Positions 7,048 through 13,809 of a stretch of 64,000 bases of DNA are shown piece after piece (position 1 is the first letter of the stretch; the number at the start of each line of letters is the position of its first letter). The stretch comes from Pseudomonas marginalis. Lineage in GTDB: Bacteria; Pseudomonadota; Gammaproteobacteria; Pseudomonadales; Pseudomonadaceae. A program made the position numbers and the translations under genes. The notes under the pieces were generated by a model. It saw nothing but the letters and a program-made list of their open reading frames with translations. It ran no database searches and had not been told where the DNA came from. The stretch covers positions 3,167,001-3,231,000 of the forward strand of contig NZ_JALJWV010000001.1 of assembly GCF_024169655.1 (NCBI RefSeq), in the 5' to 3' direction.

Positions 7048-9042
7048 ATGGTGCCCGCATTCAAGGCAAATGATTTTTCTGGAAACACTAAGATTACTGA
7101 TGCCGGCATTCGAAACAACTTCAGCAAGTCTTTAGAGCCTTGGAGCCCGCTAGTCGAGCTAATCTGGAACGGTTTTGATGCGAATGCGGACAACATCTCA
7201 GTTACAACAAGAGACACCGGCCTGAATGCTACAGAGTCCATTACTGTTTTAGATGACGGCGCTGGAATCGACTTTACTCGCCCTGATGACAACTTCCTTA
7301 GATTCCGTGACTCACTAAAAAAGAAATCCCACGACGTGCACGGGGAAAAGGGCATAGGGCGACTCGCCTTTCATAGAATATGCAACAGGGCAATCTGGTA
7401 CACGAAATTCAAAGATGAAAATGCAAGGATTGAGATAAGCAGCAGCTCTCTGAGCAGTGTGAAAGGCACAACAATTCCTGCAAGTGAGCAAAATGCACTT
7501 TTGGCAAATAGCACTTCCGGAACATGTGTTGAACTCTTAGAGTTCATCGGCTATTTCCCTAGCCAAGCCGCCCTAACCAATCAGCTTGCACTAGAGTTTG
7601 GGTGGTATCTTGCGTTGAACCCTAGCAAACAGCTTATTTTTAATGGCCACATTGTAACGCCACCAGAGCACTCATGTAGCGACACATCTTTCACAATCGA
7701 AGGCAGTGAGTTTAAATTAAGACTGATACATTGGCGAGATAAGCCGGCATCGGAGAGGTCGTATACATATTATAGAAGCAGCTCCGAAAATGTTATTTAT
7801 CATGCGCCGAGCAGTCTTAACAAAAAGCCGAATTACCATACGACGCTATCGGTACTATCCTCTTGGTTTGACGAATTTTCAGAGGATGAAAACGGCCAGT
7901 CTTTAGATATGCGCAGTATGCAGCACTCTAAAGTATGGAAGGCTCTTCAAAAAGAGGTTGGCGCATTCGCCCAAGAGCACTATAAATCATATTTGGTTGG
8001 TCAGGCTGACGAACAGATCCAGAAGCTGATAGATGATGGTGATTTCCCAGACTATAGCGAGTTAGGAAAAAGTTACTCAGAGTGGCGCTTAGGGAACTTG
8101 AAGGGCATCCTCAGAATCATAATAATTTCAGAGCCAAGAATATTTAAGGATAGTAATAAAAGACAAAGGAAAATAATAATAAGGTTATTGGACAAAATAT
8201 CTGTATCCAATGAAAATGACGCCATATTCGATGTGCTTGAGGGCATACTTGATTTAGACGAGGCGTCTATGCAGCTATTTTCCGATCAAATTAAAACCGC
8301 AAAATTGAATAATATTATTCAGACTATTGAAAAGCTTCAGAAGCGGGAAGCAGCAATCTCTCGCATATCCGAAATAATGCTTAATCATTATAACGAGACC
8401 CTTGAGACTCCAGATCTCCAAGGAGTTATAGAGGCTAACACCTGGCTGTTTGGAAATCAGTACGAAACTATCGGAGCTGAAGAAACCACTTTTACTGTCA
8501 TTGCTGAAAATCTTCGCAACTCGATTGCAGGTATAAATGAAGTACTTGATGACGATGTCGACGACGGAGCTAATCTGTCAGGTGCCAATCGACAAGTAGA
8601 TCTCTTCCTAGTCAGACGCAACATGCAGTATGACTCGCACAATAATCAACCGTACTTCAGATGCGTAATTGTAGAAATAAAAAGACCAAGTATCGCTCTC
8701 AACAAAAAGCATCTTCGCCAGATTGATGACTATGCGGGAATTCTCGCAAAGCATCCGCAGTTCAATGGAATTCAAACTCGCTACGAGATTATACTGTTAG
8801 GTCGAAAGATATCCCCAAACGACTATGACATTTCCGAAAGGCTCGAGCAGGTTGCGGGACGAAATGATCCCGGCCTGGTAGGCGGCGGCCCCATCAAAAA
8901 ATACGTGAAAACCTGGCAAACCATTATTGAAGAATTCCGAATTGCAAACGACTATCTTTTATCGACTCTTCAAACTCAGCGTGACACGCTTGAAAGCTCG
9001 AAAGAAGATCTTTTGAAGCATCTGCATTCGCCAACTCACTAA
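7048..9042 (+). CDS. GHKL ATPase fused to Shedu-like nuclease
   Basis: 664 residues. Residues about 15-130 form a GHKL (Hsp90/MORC/MutL-type) ATP-binding fold: N-box Glu37, Asn41, Asp44 in ELIWNGFDAN; G1 box DDGAGID (69-75); G2 box HGEKGIGRLAF (98-108). A middle helical region (about 280-450) follows. Residues about 455-640 match the SduA/DUF4263 PD-(D/E)XK nuclease: Glu462 in VIEANTWLFG, Asp518 in RQVDLF, the Glu543-x-Lys545 pair in IVEIKRP, and Gln558 in HLRQIDDY. Shedu nucleases are anti-phage effectors. AAGGAA precedes the ATG at good spacing. The gene is visibly richer in A/T and uses codons such as ATA and AAT more than its neighbours, suggesting separate acquisition. It is followed by a terminator and lies between repressor and second operator cluster. 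ATP-gated DNA cleavage during superinfection is inferred. Confidence 0.82.
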   Translation: MVPAFKANDFSGNTKITDAGIRNNFSKSLEPWSPLVELIWNGFDANADNISVTTRDTGLNATESITVLDDGAGIDFTRPDDNFLRFRDSLKKKSHDVHGEKGIGRLAFHRICNRAIWYTKFKDENARIEISSSSLSSVKGTTIPASEQNALLANSTSGTCVELLEFIGYFPSQAALTNQLALEFGWYLALNPSKQLIFNGHIVTPPEHSCSDTSFTIEGSEFKLRLIHWRDKPASERSYTYYRSSSENVIYHAPSSLNKKPNYHTTLSVLSSWFDEFSEDENGQSLDMRSMQHSKVWKALQKEVGAFAQEHYKSYLVGQADEQIQKLIDDGDFPDYSELGKSYSEWRLGNLKGILRIIIISEPRIFKDSNKRQRKIIIRLLDKISVSNENDAIFDVLEGILDLDEASMQLFSDQIKTAKLNNIIQTIEKLQKREAAISRISEIMLNHYNETLETPDLQGVIEANTWLFGNQYETIGAEETTFTVIAENLRNSIAGINEVLDDDVDDGANLSGANRQVDLFLVRRNMQYDSHNNQPYFRCVIVEIKRPSIALNKKHLRQIDDYAGILAKHPQFNGIQTRYEIILLGRKISPNDYDISERLEQVAGRNDPGLVGGGPIKKYVKTWQTIIEEFRIANDYLLSTLQTQRDTLESSKEDLLKHLHSPTH

Positions 9043-9049
9043 AGATTAC

Positions 9050-9073
9050 GCCCGGCCCAGCGCCGGGCTTCTT
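9050..9073 (+). terminator. Terminator after GHKL-Shedu gene
   Basis: A 7-bp stem GCCCGGC/GCCGGGC with loop CCAGC, followed by TTCTT, eight bases after the stop codon of the 664-residue protein. It marks that gene off from the downstream cargo. Confidence 0.65.
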
Positions 9074-9167
9074 GTATCTGCCCTTCCCTTCAGCAATCTG
9101 GCGATCGGCGGCCATTACTACGTATTCTCATGGGTTAAACTTGGGTTGAGATATGGAGGGAATACCA

Positions 9168-9386
9168 ATGGAAAAGTCGAAAACCGCAGAAGAGATTCGA
9201 ACGCTTCTGCTGTCCCAGCGTCCCGACCTGAGAGATGAGCTTGCGAAGATTTCCGACCTTGAGGTGCTGCAGCTCACGGCATGCGCCTACAAAAGCGCGA
9301 TTGATATCAAGGAAGCCGAACTGATTGAAGTAGAAGCTCGCCTGGACGACGCCGCAAGGGCTCTATTTTCTCCTGTACCCCACTGA
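9168..9386 (+). CDS. Small acidic helical protein
   Basis: 72 residues from the ATG at 9168, preceded at seven bases by GGAGGG; an in-frame ATG five codons earlier overlaps that ribosome site and is less likely. The protein is helical and acidic (KTAEEIRTLLLSQRPDLRDE, then IKEAELIEVEARLDDAARA). No domain recognised. It stands alone between the terminator at 9050 and the DUF2388 pair. Confidence 0.6.
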   Translation: MEKSKTAEEIRTLLLSQRPDLRDELAKISDLEVLQLTACAYKSAIDIKEAELIEVEARLDDAARALFSPVPH

Positions 9387-9491
9387 CTTCATTAAGGCCA
9401 TGCAATTGGACGGGCTTCTTGTACTGCCCCCCCGATCAGAACTCTACTCTGCTAAGGTGGCGCACTCTGAATGCAATGGAAGCTTCGAAGA

Positions 9492-9818
9492 ATGGACTCA
9501 TGGAAGACACTGGCGATCGCCCTACTGGCATCTGTCAGCACTCAGGCCGTATCAGGTGATGGCGCCAACCCTATCGCTGCCGCGATATTTCTCACAATTT
9601 CCGCGCCAACCATTTTAATTGGGGCGACCACATCCCTCACGACCGAGCCGCCTGAGATTTTCAAGTCAGCCAAGACTGACGCTCTGGCCTTCATCGGTTC
9701 GGACGGGGAGATTCGCGGCGCGGAGTTTGAGCAGGCGTCCCGGTATTATCGCTCGGCCTACACATCGCCTCATATGTCTGACATGCAACTGGCGCAGGCG
9801 ATCGCGACCTCGTTCTGA
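9492..9818 (+). CDS. DUF2388 secreted protein, copy 1
   Basis: 108 residues. The ATG at 9492 gives a signal peptide (MDSWKTLAIALLASVSTQAV, likely cut after a small residue near 20), so the product is probably periplasmic. The C-terminal half carries the DUF2388 pattern: DALAFIGSDGEIRGAEFEQA followed by YRSAY and the end DMQLAQAIATSF. DUF2388 proteins are small periplasmic proteins known mainly from Pseudomonas; function unknown. A second copy at 9912 has near-identical upstream sequence and the same C-terminal motif, so the pair arose by tandem duplication. Confidence 0.75.
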   Translation: MDSWKTLAIALLASVSTQAVSGDGANPIAAAIFLTISAPTILIGATTSLTTEPPEIFKSAKTDALAFIGSDGEIRGAEFEQASRYYRSAYTSPHMSDMQLAQAIATSF

Positions 9819-9911
9819 TGACGGCGTAAGACTGTCCCCTCCTCTTGTCCCAGCAAGAACGCACTCTGCTATGGTAGCGTCCCACTAAGGCCGCAATGGA
9901 AGCATCGAAGA

Positions 9912-10235
9912 ATGGACACATGGAAGATTGTAGCAGCAGCCCTTATGGTATCGATCAATGCTCATGCTTCAGAGGGGTCTGATGACTCCTACAATAACTC
10001 GATGCTGTCAGTGCTAATGGCTCCAACCTACACCGTTGCGGGAACTACCGGACTTACCATGCTGGCCTCAAATAACTTCAAGCCTGCAAAGGCTGACGCA
10101 CTTGCGTTCATCGGCTCAAAAGGCGAGATTCGCGGCGCACAATTTGAACAGGCAGTACGCTTTTATCACACGACCTACGCACCACCGCTGATGACTGACC
10201 ATCAACTCGCCTTAGCAATCGCGACTTCATTCTGA
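9912..10235 (+). CDS. DUF2388 secreted protein, copy 2
   Basis: 107 residues. Signal peptide MDTWKIVAAALMVSINAHA, then a variable central part, then the DUF2388 core DALAFIGSKGEIRGAQFEQA and the end DHQLALAIATSF. The central 30 residues differ strongly from copy 1 (SDDSYNNSMLSVLMAPTYT), while the C-terminal third is almost the same, so the two copies diverge mainly around the mature N-terminus. The leader with CAATGGAAGC followed by TCGAAGAATGGA is shared by both, which means each probably has its own ribosome site and perhaps its own promoter. Confidence 0.75.
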   Translation: MDTWKIVAAALMVSINAHASEGSDDSYNNSMLSVLMAPTYTVAGTTGLTMLASNNFKPAKADALAFIGSKGEIRGAQFEQAVRFYHTTYAPPLMTDHQLALAIATSF

Positions 10236-10929
10236 GCTCGACCTTCAAACTAACCGCCGCACCATACCTTTCGTTTCTGCGACATCCTTTTCACCTGGCA
10301 TTTACAGGACAGAGCGCAAAGTCGCGCTACTCAGTTGAAGAATTCCCTTTTGGTCCGCCCACAAGCGGGCTTTTTTTTGCCTGAGCTTCCAATTTCTCTG
10401 GGTTCGGGCAAGCTTTGCAGCCACCCAGAAGTTCGTCGTGTAGCCCGACGATAACCGCAGATTCGGCGCTCTGCAGGTTAAAAAATGGCGGGATCAGGTG
10501 CTGCTTTCGAATTCACCAATCGTCGATGCCTTACACCCATCACTGCCAAACACGTACATACATTCCCCTTGTATTTGATAGCTTAAAGCCATCAAGCGGC
10601 ATGCCTTATGCGCAGAGCCGCCCTAGAAAAGACGTGGACGTCTGGCAATCATCATTAATTGATGAGTTGTTTCTATCAGGGAAGAGGATCTGAAATTGGT
10701 GACCGCCACCCAATCCTCCATAGCCAAATGCTCAGGAATCCACGCGAGCTTATGGCTGCCCCTGCCCGACCAAAGCGTTAAGCACTGGTGCCCTCCCAGG
10801 AATCTGTTTTGCGACCAAAAATCGTTGCCCAGGAGCACTCTCAGGAAATGGATTCCGGAAACCATTCAATAGACGGGGCGGACTCCGAAAAGCCAAACGA
10901 GTAGGAACTTAAATATGGAGATTTATAGT
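10236..10929. other. Gene-poor gap with one terminator
   Basis: Apart from the terminator at 10354-10378 I see no convincing gene. Two short open frames (10415-10693 plus, 10623-10865 minus) have no ribosome site of quality, no domain and no protein-like composition. The stretch may be a relic of an older cargo insertion. Confidence 0.5.
10354..10378 (+). terminator. Terminator after DUF2388 pair
   Basis: CCGC-CCACAA-GCGG hairpin (alternatively GCCC/GGGC) followed by GC and eight T residues, about 120 bases past the second DUF2388 gene. A clear rho-independent form. Confidence 0.75.
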
Positions 10930-11205
10930 ATGTCAGCTCAAGAAAACCACGTTGGTGTTGGCGGATGGACTGCTTACCACGAACTGACCCCAAAGGACCA
11001 CGCTGTATTCAAAGAAGCCTTGGAAGGCTTTGTGGGGGTGCAATACACCCCTGAGACGGTTTCGACTCAGGTCGTCGCCGGCACAAACTATCGCTATCAC
11101 TCGAAAGCACAGCAGCCTGGTTCGCCAGCAATCTGGGCAGCAATCGTGGAAATCTACGCCCCCCTCAAAGGTAAACCGCACATCACCCAGATCATCCGCA
11201 TCTAG
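10930..11205 (+). CDS. Stefin/cystatin-like protease inhibitor
   Basis: 91 residues from the ATG at 10930 (GGAG nine bases upstream); a start five codons earlier at 10915, with AGGA upstream, cannot be excluded. The three inhibitory elements of stefins are visible in order: the N-terminal Gly-Gly trunk (residues 11-12), the QVVAG first hairpin (47-51) inside STQVVAGTNYRYHSKA, and a second hairpin PLKGKPH near residue 80 before the final ITQIIRI. There is no signal peptide, so it would act in the cytoplasm. Stefins block papain-type cysteine proteases by wedging these loops into the active site. Its target here is unknown; inhibition of a host or rival phage protease, or of a defence protease, is inference. 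Confidence 0.72.
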   Translation: MSAQENHVGVGGWTAYHELTPKDHAVFKEALEGFVGVQYTPETVSTQVVAGTNYRYHSKAQQPGSPAIWAAIVEIYAPLKGKPHITQIIRI

Positions 11206-11323
11206 GCGCGTTTGACACCCTTCGGGTCGCGCGAGGATTGCGAGACTCGAAGGCTGATCGCCGCCCCCCGCTTGTGCTGTCCCTGCTACGCTTCTGGCTT
11301 CTCCCTCCCCTGGAGCCGCAAGC

Positions 11324-11539
11324 ATGCATGCGCCCTACTCCCTCCCAGACATCCTTGAAAGAATCTACGAGAACCAGCTCGCCCTTGAGGCTGCGCTGAT
11401 GGAGTTGACGTTGCTCGTCGAAAGCCAAGGCCATACGGATGCAGGCCAGAACGTCCGAGGCGCCCTGGAGGCGATCGGGGAGAACGCAGGGCATATCAAG
11501 CAGGGTTTGGCCAGGCTGAAGGCCCAGGGGCCGGATTGA
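11324..11539 (+). CDS. Small helical prophage protein
   Basis: 71 residues, helical throughout (LPDILERIYENQLALEAALM, then NVRGALEAIGENAGHIKQGL), with GGAG upstream of the ATG. Similar short proteins of unknown function are common in Pseudomonas prophages. Predicted amphipathic helices suggest an oligomer or a partner-binding protein. It precedes the superinfection-immunity gene by 77 bases. Confidence 0.6.
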   Translation: MHAPYSLPDILERIYENQLALEAALMELTLLVESQGHTDAGQNVRGALEAIGENAGHIKQGLARLKAQGPD

Positions 11540-11616
11540 CCGCCCTCCTCTCCAATGGTGGCTGTACGCCATGAATGGTAAAGTGCTCGATCTGCCCAAT
11601 GGATTAGGTTTTTGAT

Positions 11617-12198
11617 ATGGATAATGGAAACCCAGCAGCTGCATTCCTGCTCTTGGCGATCAGCTTCGTCATCTATTTTTTTCCAACGTTTATTGCCTCC
11701 TACCGCAAGCACCTCAATGGAACCTCCATTTTTCTGGTGAATCTGTTCCTAGGCTGGACGTTTCTTGGCTGGGTTGTCGCCCTGGTGTGGGCATCGTCGG
11801 CAAACACGGAAAAGTCAGCAGAAAAAAGCACCCCTGCTCCAGCCGTATCCGGTGATCGCGCCTGCCCGTACTGCGCCGAGACAATCAAGAATGCCGCCAT
11901 CAAGTGCAGGCACTGCGGTGCCGATGTTGAGCCTGTTAAGCCGCCCCGCCTGAAACAAGGCTGGGTAGCGTCTACCGCCTGCCGCGACAAGGAAGAACAG
12001 GAGCGCACCATGGACGCCATAGCGATGGCGGGACTCCCTGTTGTGTCGATGACCGGCCTTTCTGTAGGTGCCGGCCCCTACGAGACCAAGGATGAAGCGA
12101 AACGGGCGCTGGCCGTCCTGCGAGATGGTCCGCGCCTGTTTAGTGAGATCGTCTACAGAGACTCGGTTAGCAGCAAGTACACCCCCATCACAGACTGA
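11617..12198 (+). CDS. Superinfection-immunity membrane protein with zinc ribbon
   Basis: 193 residues in three parts. Residues 8-60 hold two membrane segments with the Imm_superinfect signature (YFFPTFIASYRKH then TSIFLVNLFLGWTFLGWVVA), the motif of T4 Imm, which blocks DNA entry of a second phage at the inner membrane. Residues 83-100 form a zinc ribbon (Cys83, Cys86, Cys97, Cys100: CPYC...CRHC). Residues about 115-170 look like a SPOR-type fold (GWVASTACRD, VGAGPYETKDEAKRALAVL), a peptidoglycan-binding type. The SPOR reading is tentative because SPOR domains act in the periplasm while zinc ribbons are usually cytoplasmic. It ends a short transcript with a strong terminator 18 bases on. Confidence 0.75.
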   Translation: MDNGNPAAAFLLLAISFVIYFFPTFIASYRKHLNGTSIFLVNLFLGWTFLGWVVALVWASSANTEKSAEKSTPAPAVSGDRACPYCAETIKNAAIKCRHCGADVEPVKPPRLKQGWVASTACRDKEEQERTMDAIAMAGLPVVSMTGLSVGAGPYETKDEAKRALAVLRDGPRLFSEIVYRDSVSSKYTPITD

Positions 12199-12216
12199 TA
12201 CCTAAAGGTCGCCAGA

Positions 12217-12239
12217 GCCCGCCCAGAGCGGGCTTTTTC
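12217..12239 (+). terminator. Terminator after immunity gene
   Basis: GCCCGC-CCAGA-GCGGGC hairpin followed by five T residues, immediately behind the superinfection-immunity gene. Confidence 0.85.
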
Positions 12240-12326
12240 ATGCCCCGAGCAAAGCACCTGCGCGAATTATTTACACGTCCTCTAGAGGCAATTCAATTCT
12301 TCCTTGCCATTACGCGGCGGCACAAA

Positions 12327-12346
12327 TACTGTATATACATACAGTT
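12327..12346. promoter_or_regulatory. LexA (SOS) box
   Basis: TACTGTATATACATACAGTT is a near-perfect LexA operator: CTGT and ACAG separated by eight mostly A/T bases. It lies 18 bases before the DUF1654 start codon, where LexA would block transcription until DNA damage. Confidence 0.85.
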
Positions 12347-12363
12347 ACGGTAAGGAATGCCAC

Positions 12364-12615
12364 ATGTCTCGCCCTGCTTTTTCCACCTCGCAAATGAGCT
12401 CTTCCTACGAAGCCACAGGTCGGCGCCTGCAAGCGCTGATTGCCGCGCCAGGTGTTCAAAAGGTGCAAGCGGTGACAGTGGCGAGGCTGGATCACGAAAG
12501 CCCTGAGGACTGGAAGCGACTGCTTGATGAGATCAGTGAAACCGCCGGTGTCCGGATTGAGCACTTGGAAGGTGGCGTAGTCAGGATCGGTTGGCGCGAG
12601 TACTTCGACGCGTAA
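12364..12615 (+). CDS. DUF1654 protein, SOS-controlled
   Basis: 83 residues from the ATG at 12364 with AAGGA upstream. The pattern SSSYEATGRRLQALIAAPGV, then VTVARLDHESPEDWKRLLDE and RIEHLEGGVVRIGW matches DUF1654, a small family known mainly from Pseudomonas chromosomes and prophages, function not established. The LexA box directly upstream makes it a damage-inducible gene that could be expressed before or with prophage induction. A terminator follows at once, so it is a one-gene unit just outside the second operator cluster. Confidence 0.8.
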   Translation: MSRPAFSTSQMSSSYEATGRRLQALIAAPGVQKVQAVTVARLDHESPEDWKRLLDEISETAGVRIEHLEGGVVRIGWREYFDA

Positions 12616-12620
12616 ATGAG

Positions 12621-12642
12621 CCCGCCACTGAGCGGGTTTTTT
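12621..12642 (+). terminator. Terminator after DUF1654 gene
   Basis: CCCGC-CACTGA-GCGGG hairpin plus six T residues. It isolates the SOS gene from the rightward early promoter that starts a few dozen bases later. Confidence 0.85.
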
Positions 12643-12651
12643 ATCGCCGCA

Positions 12652-12716
12652 AATTTCAGCATTCTTAATTTATTTATTCAGCATGCTTGACACGTTAATT
12701 TCAGCTTGCTTAAATT
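12652..12716. promoter_or_regulatory. Left-type operator cluster (three sites)
   Basis: Three copies of the repressor-type site seen at 5717-5792: AATTTCAGCATTCTTAATT (12652-12670, one base different from the cro-side site), TTCAGCATGCTTGA (12677-12690) and AATTTCAGCTTGCTTAAATT (12697-12716). The spacing is about 20-25 bases centre to centre, like lambda operators. The second and third overlap the -35 box and the spacer/-10 of the rightward promoter. Confidence 0.8.
12687..12715 (+). promoter_or_regulatory. Rightward early promoter (PL-like)
   Basis: A perfect -35 box TTGACA (12687-12692), a 17-base spacer and TTAAAT as -10 (12710-12715). Operators two and three cover it. It would drive the operon that ends with the integrase. 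Confidence 0.75.
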
Positions 12717-12764
12717 CAGCTCAAGCCAGCGACGAACATCGCAGGCCAGCAGCGAAAGCCGCGC

Positions 12765-12802
12765 CGCTCTTTAGCGACACCCCTTGCCGGATCACCACCG
12801 GC
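12765..12802 (+). promoter_or_regulatory. nut-like site: boxA plus hairpin
   Basis: CGCTCTTTA (12765-12773) equals the boxA core of ribosomal and lambdoid antitermination sites. Twelve bases on, a small hairpin GCCGG-ATCACCA-CCGGC (12786-12802) stands where boxB would be. It lies about 50 bases into the predicted rightward early transcript. Together these suggest a transcript-borne antitermination site. Confidence 0.55.
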
Positions 12803-12820
12803 CCAGATTCAAAGGCAGCG

Positions 12821-12934
12821 ATGAACCGGCCTAAACGGTTCAGAGGGTTGGCAACTGACCCGGGCGTGCAGCGTAAAGCGCCAAGAACAGTTATCCAGCG
12901 GGAGAACAAGCCGAAAGGCCCGCGGCTGGAGTGA
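12821..12934 (+). CDS. Candidate basic early protein (37 aa)
   Basis: An ATG at 12821 with AAAGG five bases upstream opens a 37-codon frame that starts MNRPKRFRGLATDPGVQRK. It has seven Arg and four Lys against three acidic residues. It is the first possible gene behind the rightward early promoter and follows the nut-like element by about 20 bases, the position of N-type antiterminators. There is no sequence match to a known N protein that I can see, and so short a frame may be chance. Confidence 0.4.
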   Translation: MNRPKRFRGLATDPGVQRKAPRTVIQRENKPKGPRLE

Positions 12935-13047
12935 CATTTGATTCAAGCCGGTGACCGACGCCAGTAGCGGGTCACGGCGGAAGTTTTCACTGATGCACCC
13001 AACTGCAGCTCGGTCGGGTGCATTGGGAAAACAACCGGGAGTCACAC

Positions 13048-13809
13048 ATGAAAGTCGATAACGAAGTGATGGCGCTGCTCAGCGCTTCGCGCACCGAAGA
13101 CAACAAGCTGTTCATCACCGCCGGCCAGCTCGATAAGAGTCTGTATCAGCGCCTCGACAAAACTCTGAAGGCTGCGGGCGGCAAGTGGAACACCAAGGCA
13201 AAAGCGCACTTGTTTGCCGGTGACGCCGCCGACGCAATCGAAAACATCCTGATGACCGGCGAGGTTACTGTTCCTCAGGACTTCGGCTTTTTCCCGACGC
13301 CGCCGCACGTTGCAAAACAGGCGGCGGACCTCGCAATGATCAGCGACGGGATGTTGGTGCTGGAGCCGAGCGCCGGGCGTGGCGCACTGGCGGTGGCCGC
13401 CAACTCCGCAGCGGTAGGCGTAATGGTCGACATGCACGAATTACTGCCGGACAACCACAGAGCGCTGATCGAACTGAAGCTGCCGCTGTCGGGTGTTTCC
13501 GAACCTGGCGACTTCTTGCAGGTCGAGCCTAAACCCATCTATGACCGAGTGCTGATGAACCCGCCCTTCGACAAAAAGCGCAGTGATATTCACCACGTTG
13601 TTCACGCACTGAAGTTCCTGAAGCCCGGCGGCCGACTGGTGGCGATCATGCCTTCCGGTGTGACCTTCCGCGATGACGCTCTGACCCGGGACTTTCGCGG
13701 GATCGTAGAGCAGCGCGGCGGGAGTATCGAAACCCTTCCAGAAGCCTCATTCAAGCAAGCCGGAACGATGGTCAACACCGTATTGGTGGTGATCCCGGCC
13801 GCAGCCTGA
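13048..13809 (+). CDS. Phage adenine-type DNA methyltransferase
   Basis: 253 residues. The ATG at 13048 has GGGAG upstream. The N-terminal ~80 residues are a small domain of unknown role (FITAGQLDKSLYQRLDKTLK, GGKWNTKAKAHLF). The SAM-binding motif follows as LEPSAGRGALAVAA (near residue 110), and the catalytic loop as NPPF (in RVLMNPPFDKK), the amino-methyltransferase signature, then KFLKPGGRLVAIMPSG. It would methylate adenine N6 (or cytosine N4) and could protect phage DNA from host restriction. The recognition sequence cannot be read from the protein, and no matching nuclease is next to it. Confidence 0.8.
   Translation: MKVDNEVMALLSASRTEDNKLFITAGQLDKSLYQRLDKTLKAAGGKWNTKAKAHLFAGDAADAIENILMTGEVTVPQDFGFFPTPPHVAKQAADLAMISDGMLVLEPSAGRGALAVAANSAAVGVMVDMHELLPDNHRALIELKLPLSGVSEPGDFLQVEPKPIYDRVLMNPPFDKKRSDIHHVVHALKFLKPGGRLVAIMPSGVTFRDDALTRDFRGIVEQRGGSIETLPEASFKQAGTMVNTVLVVIPAAA

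Noticed and set aside
10415..10693. 92-codon plus frame in the gene-poor gap
   Set aside because: No ribosome site, no domain, composition unlike a protein.
12683..12820. In-frame extension of the small basic protein up to 12683
   Set aside because: It would start within the promoter and cover the nut-like site; the ATG at 12821 is the more credible start.
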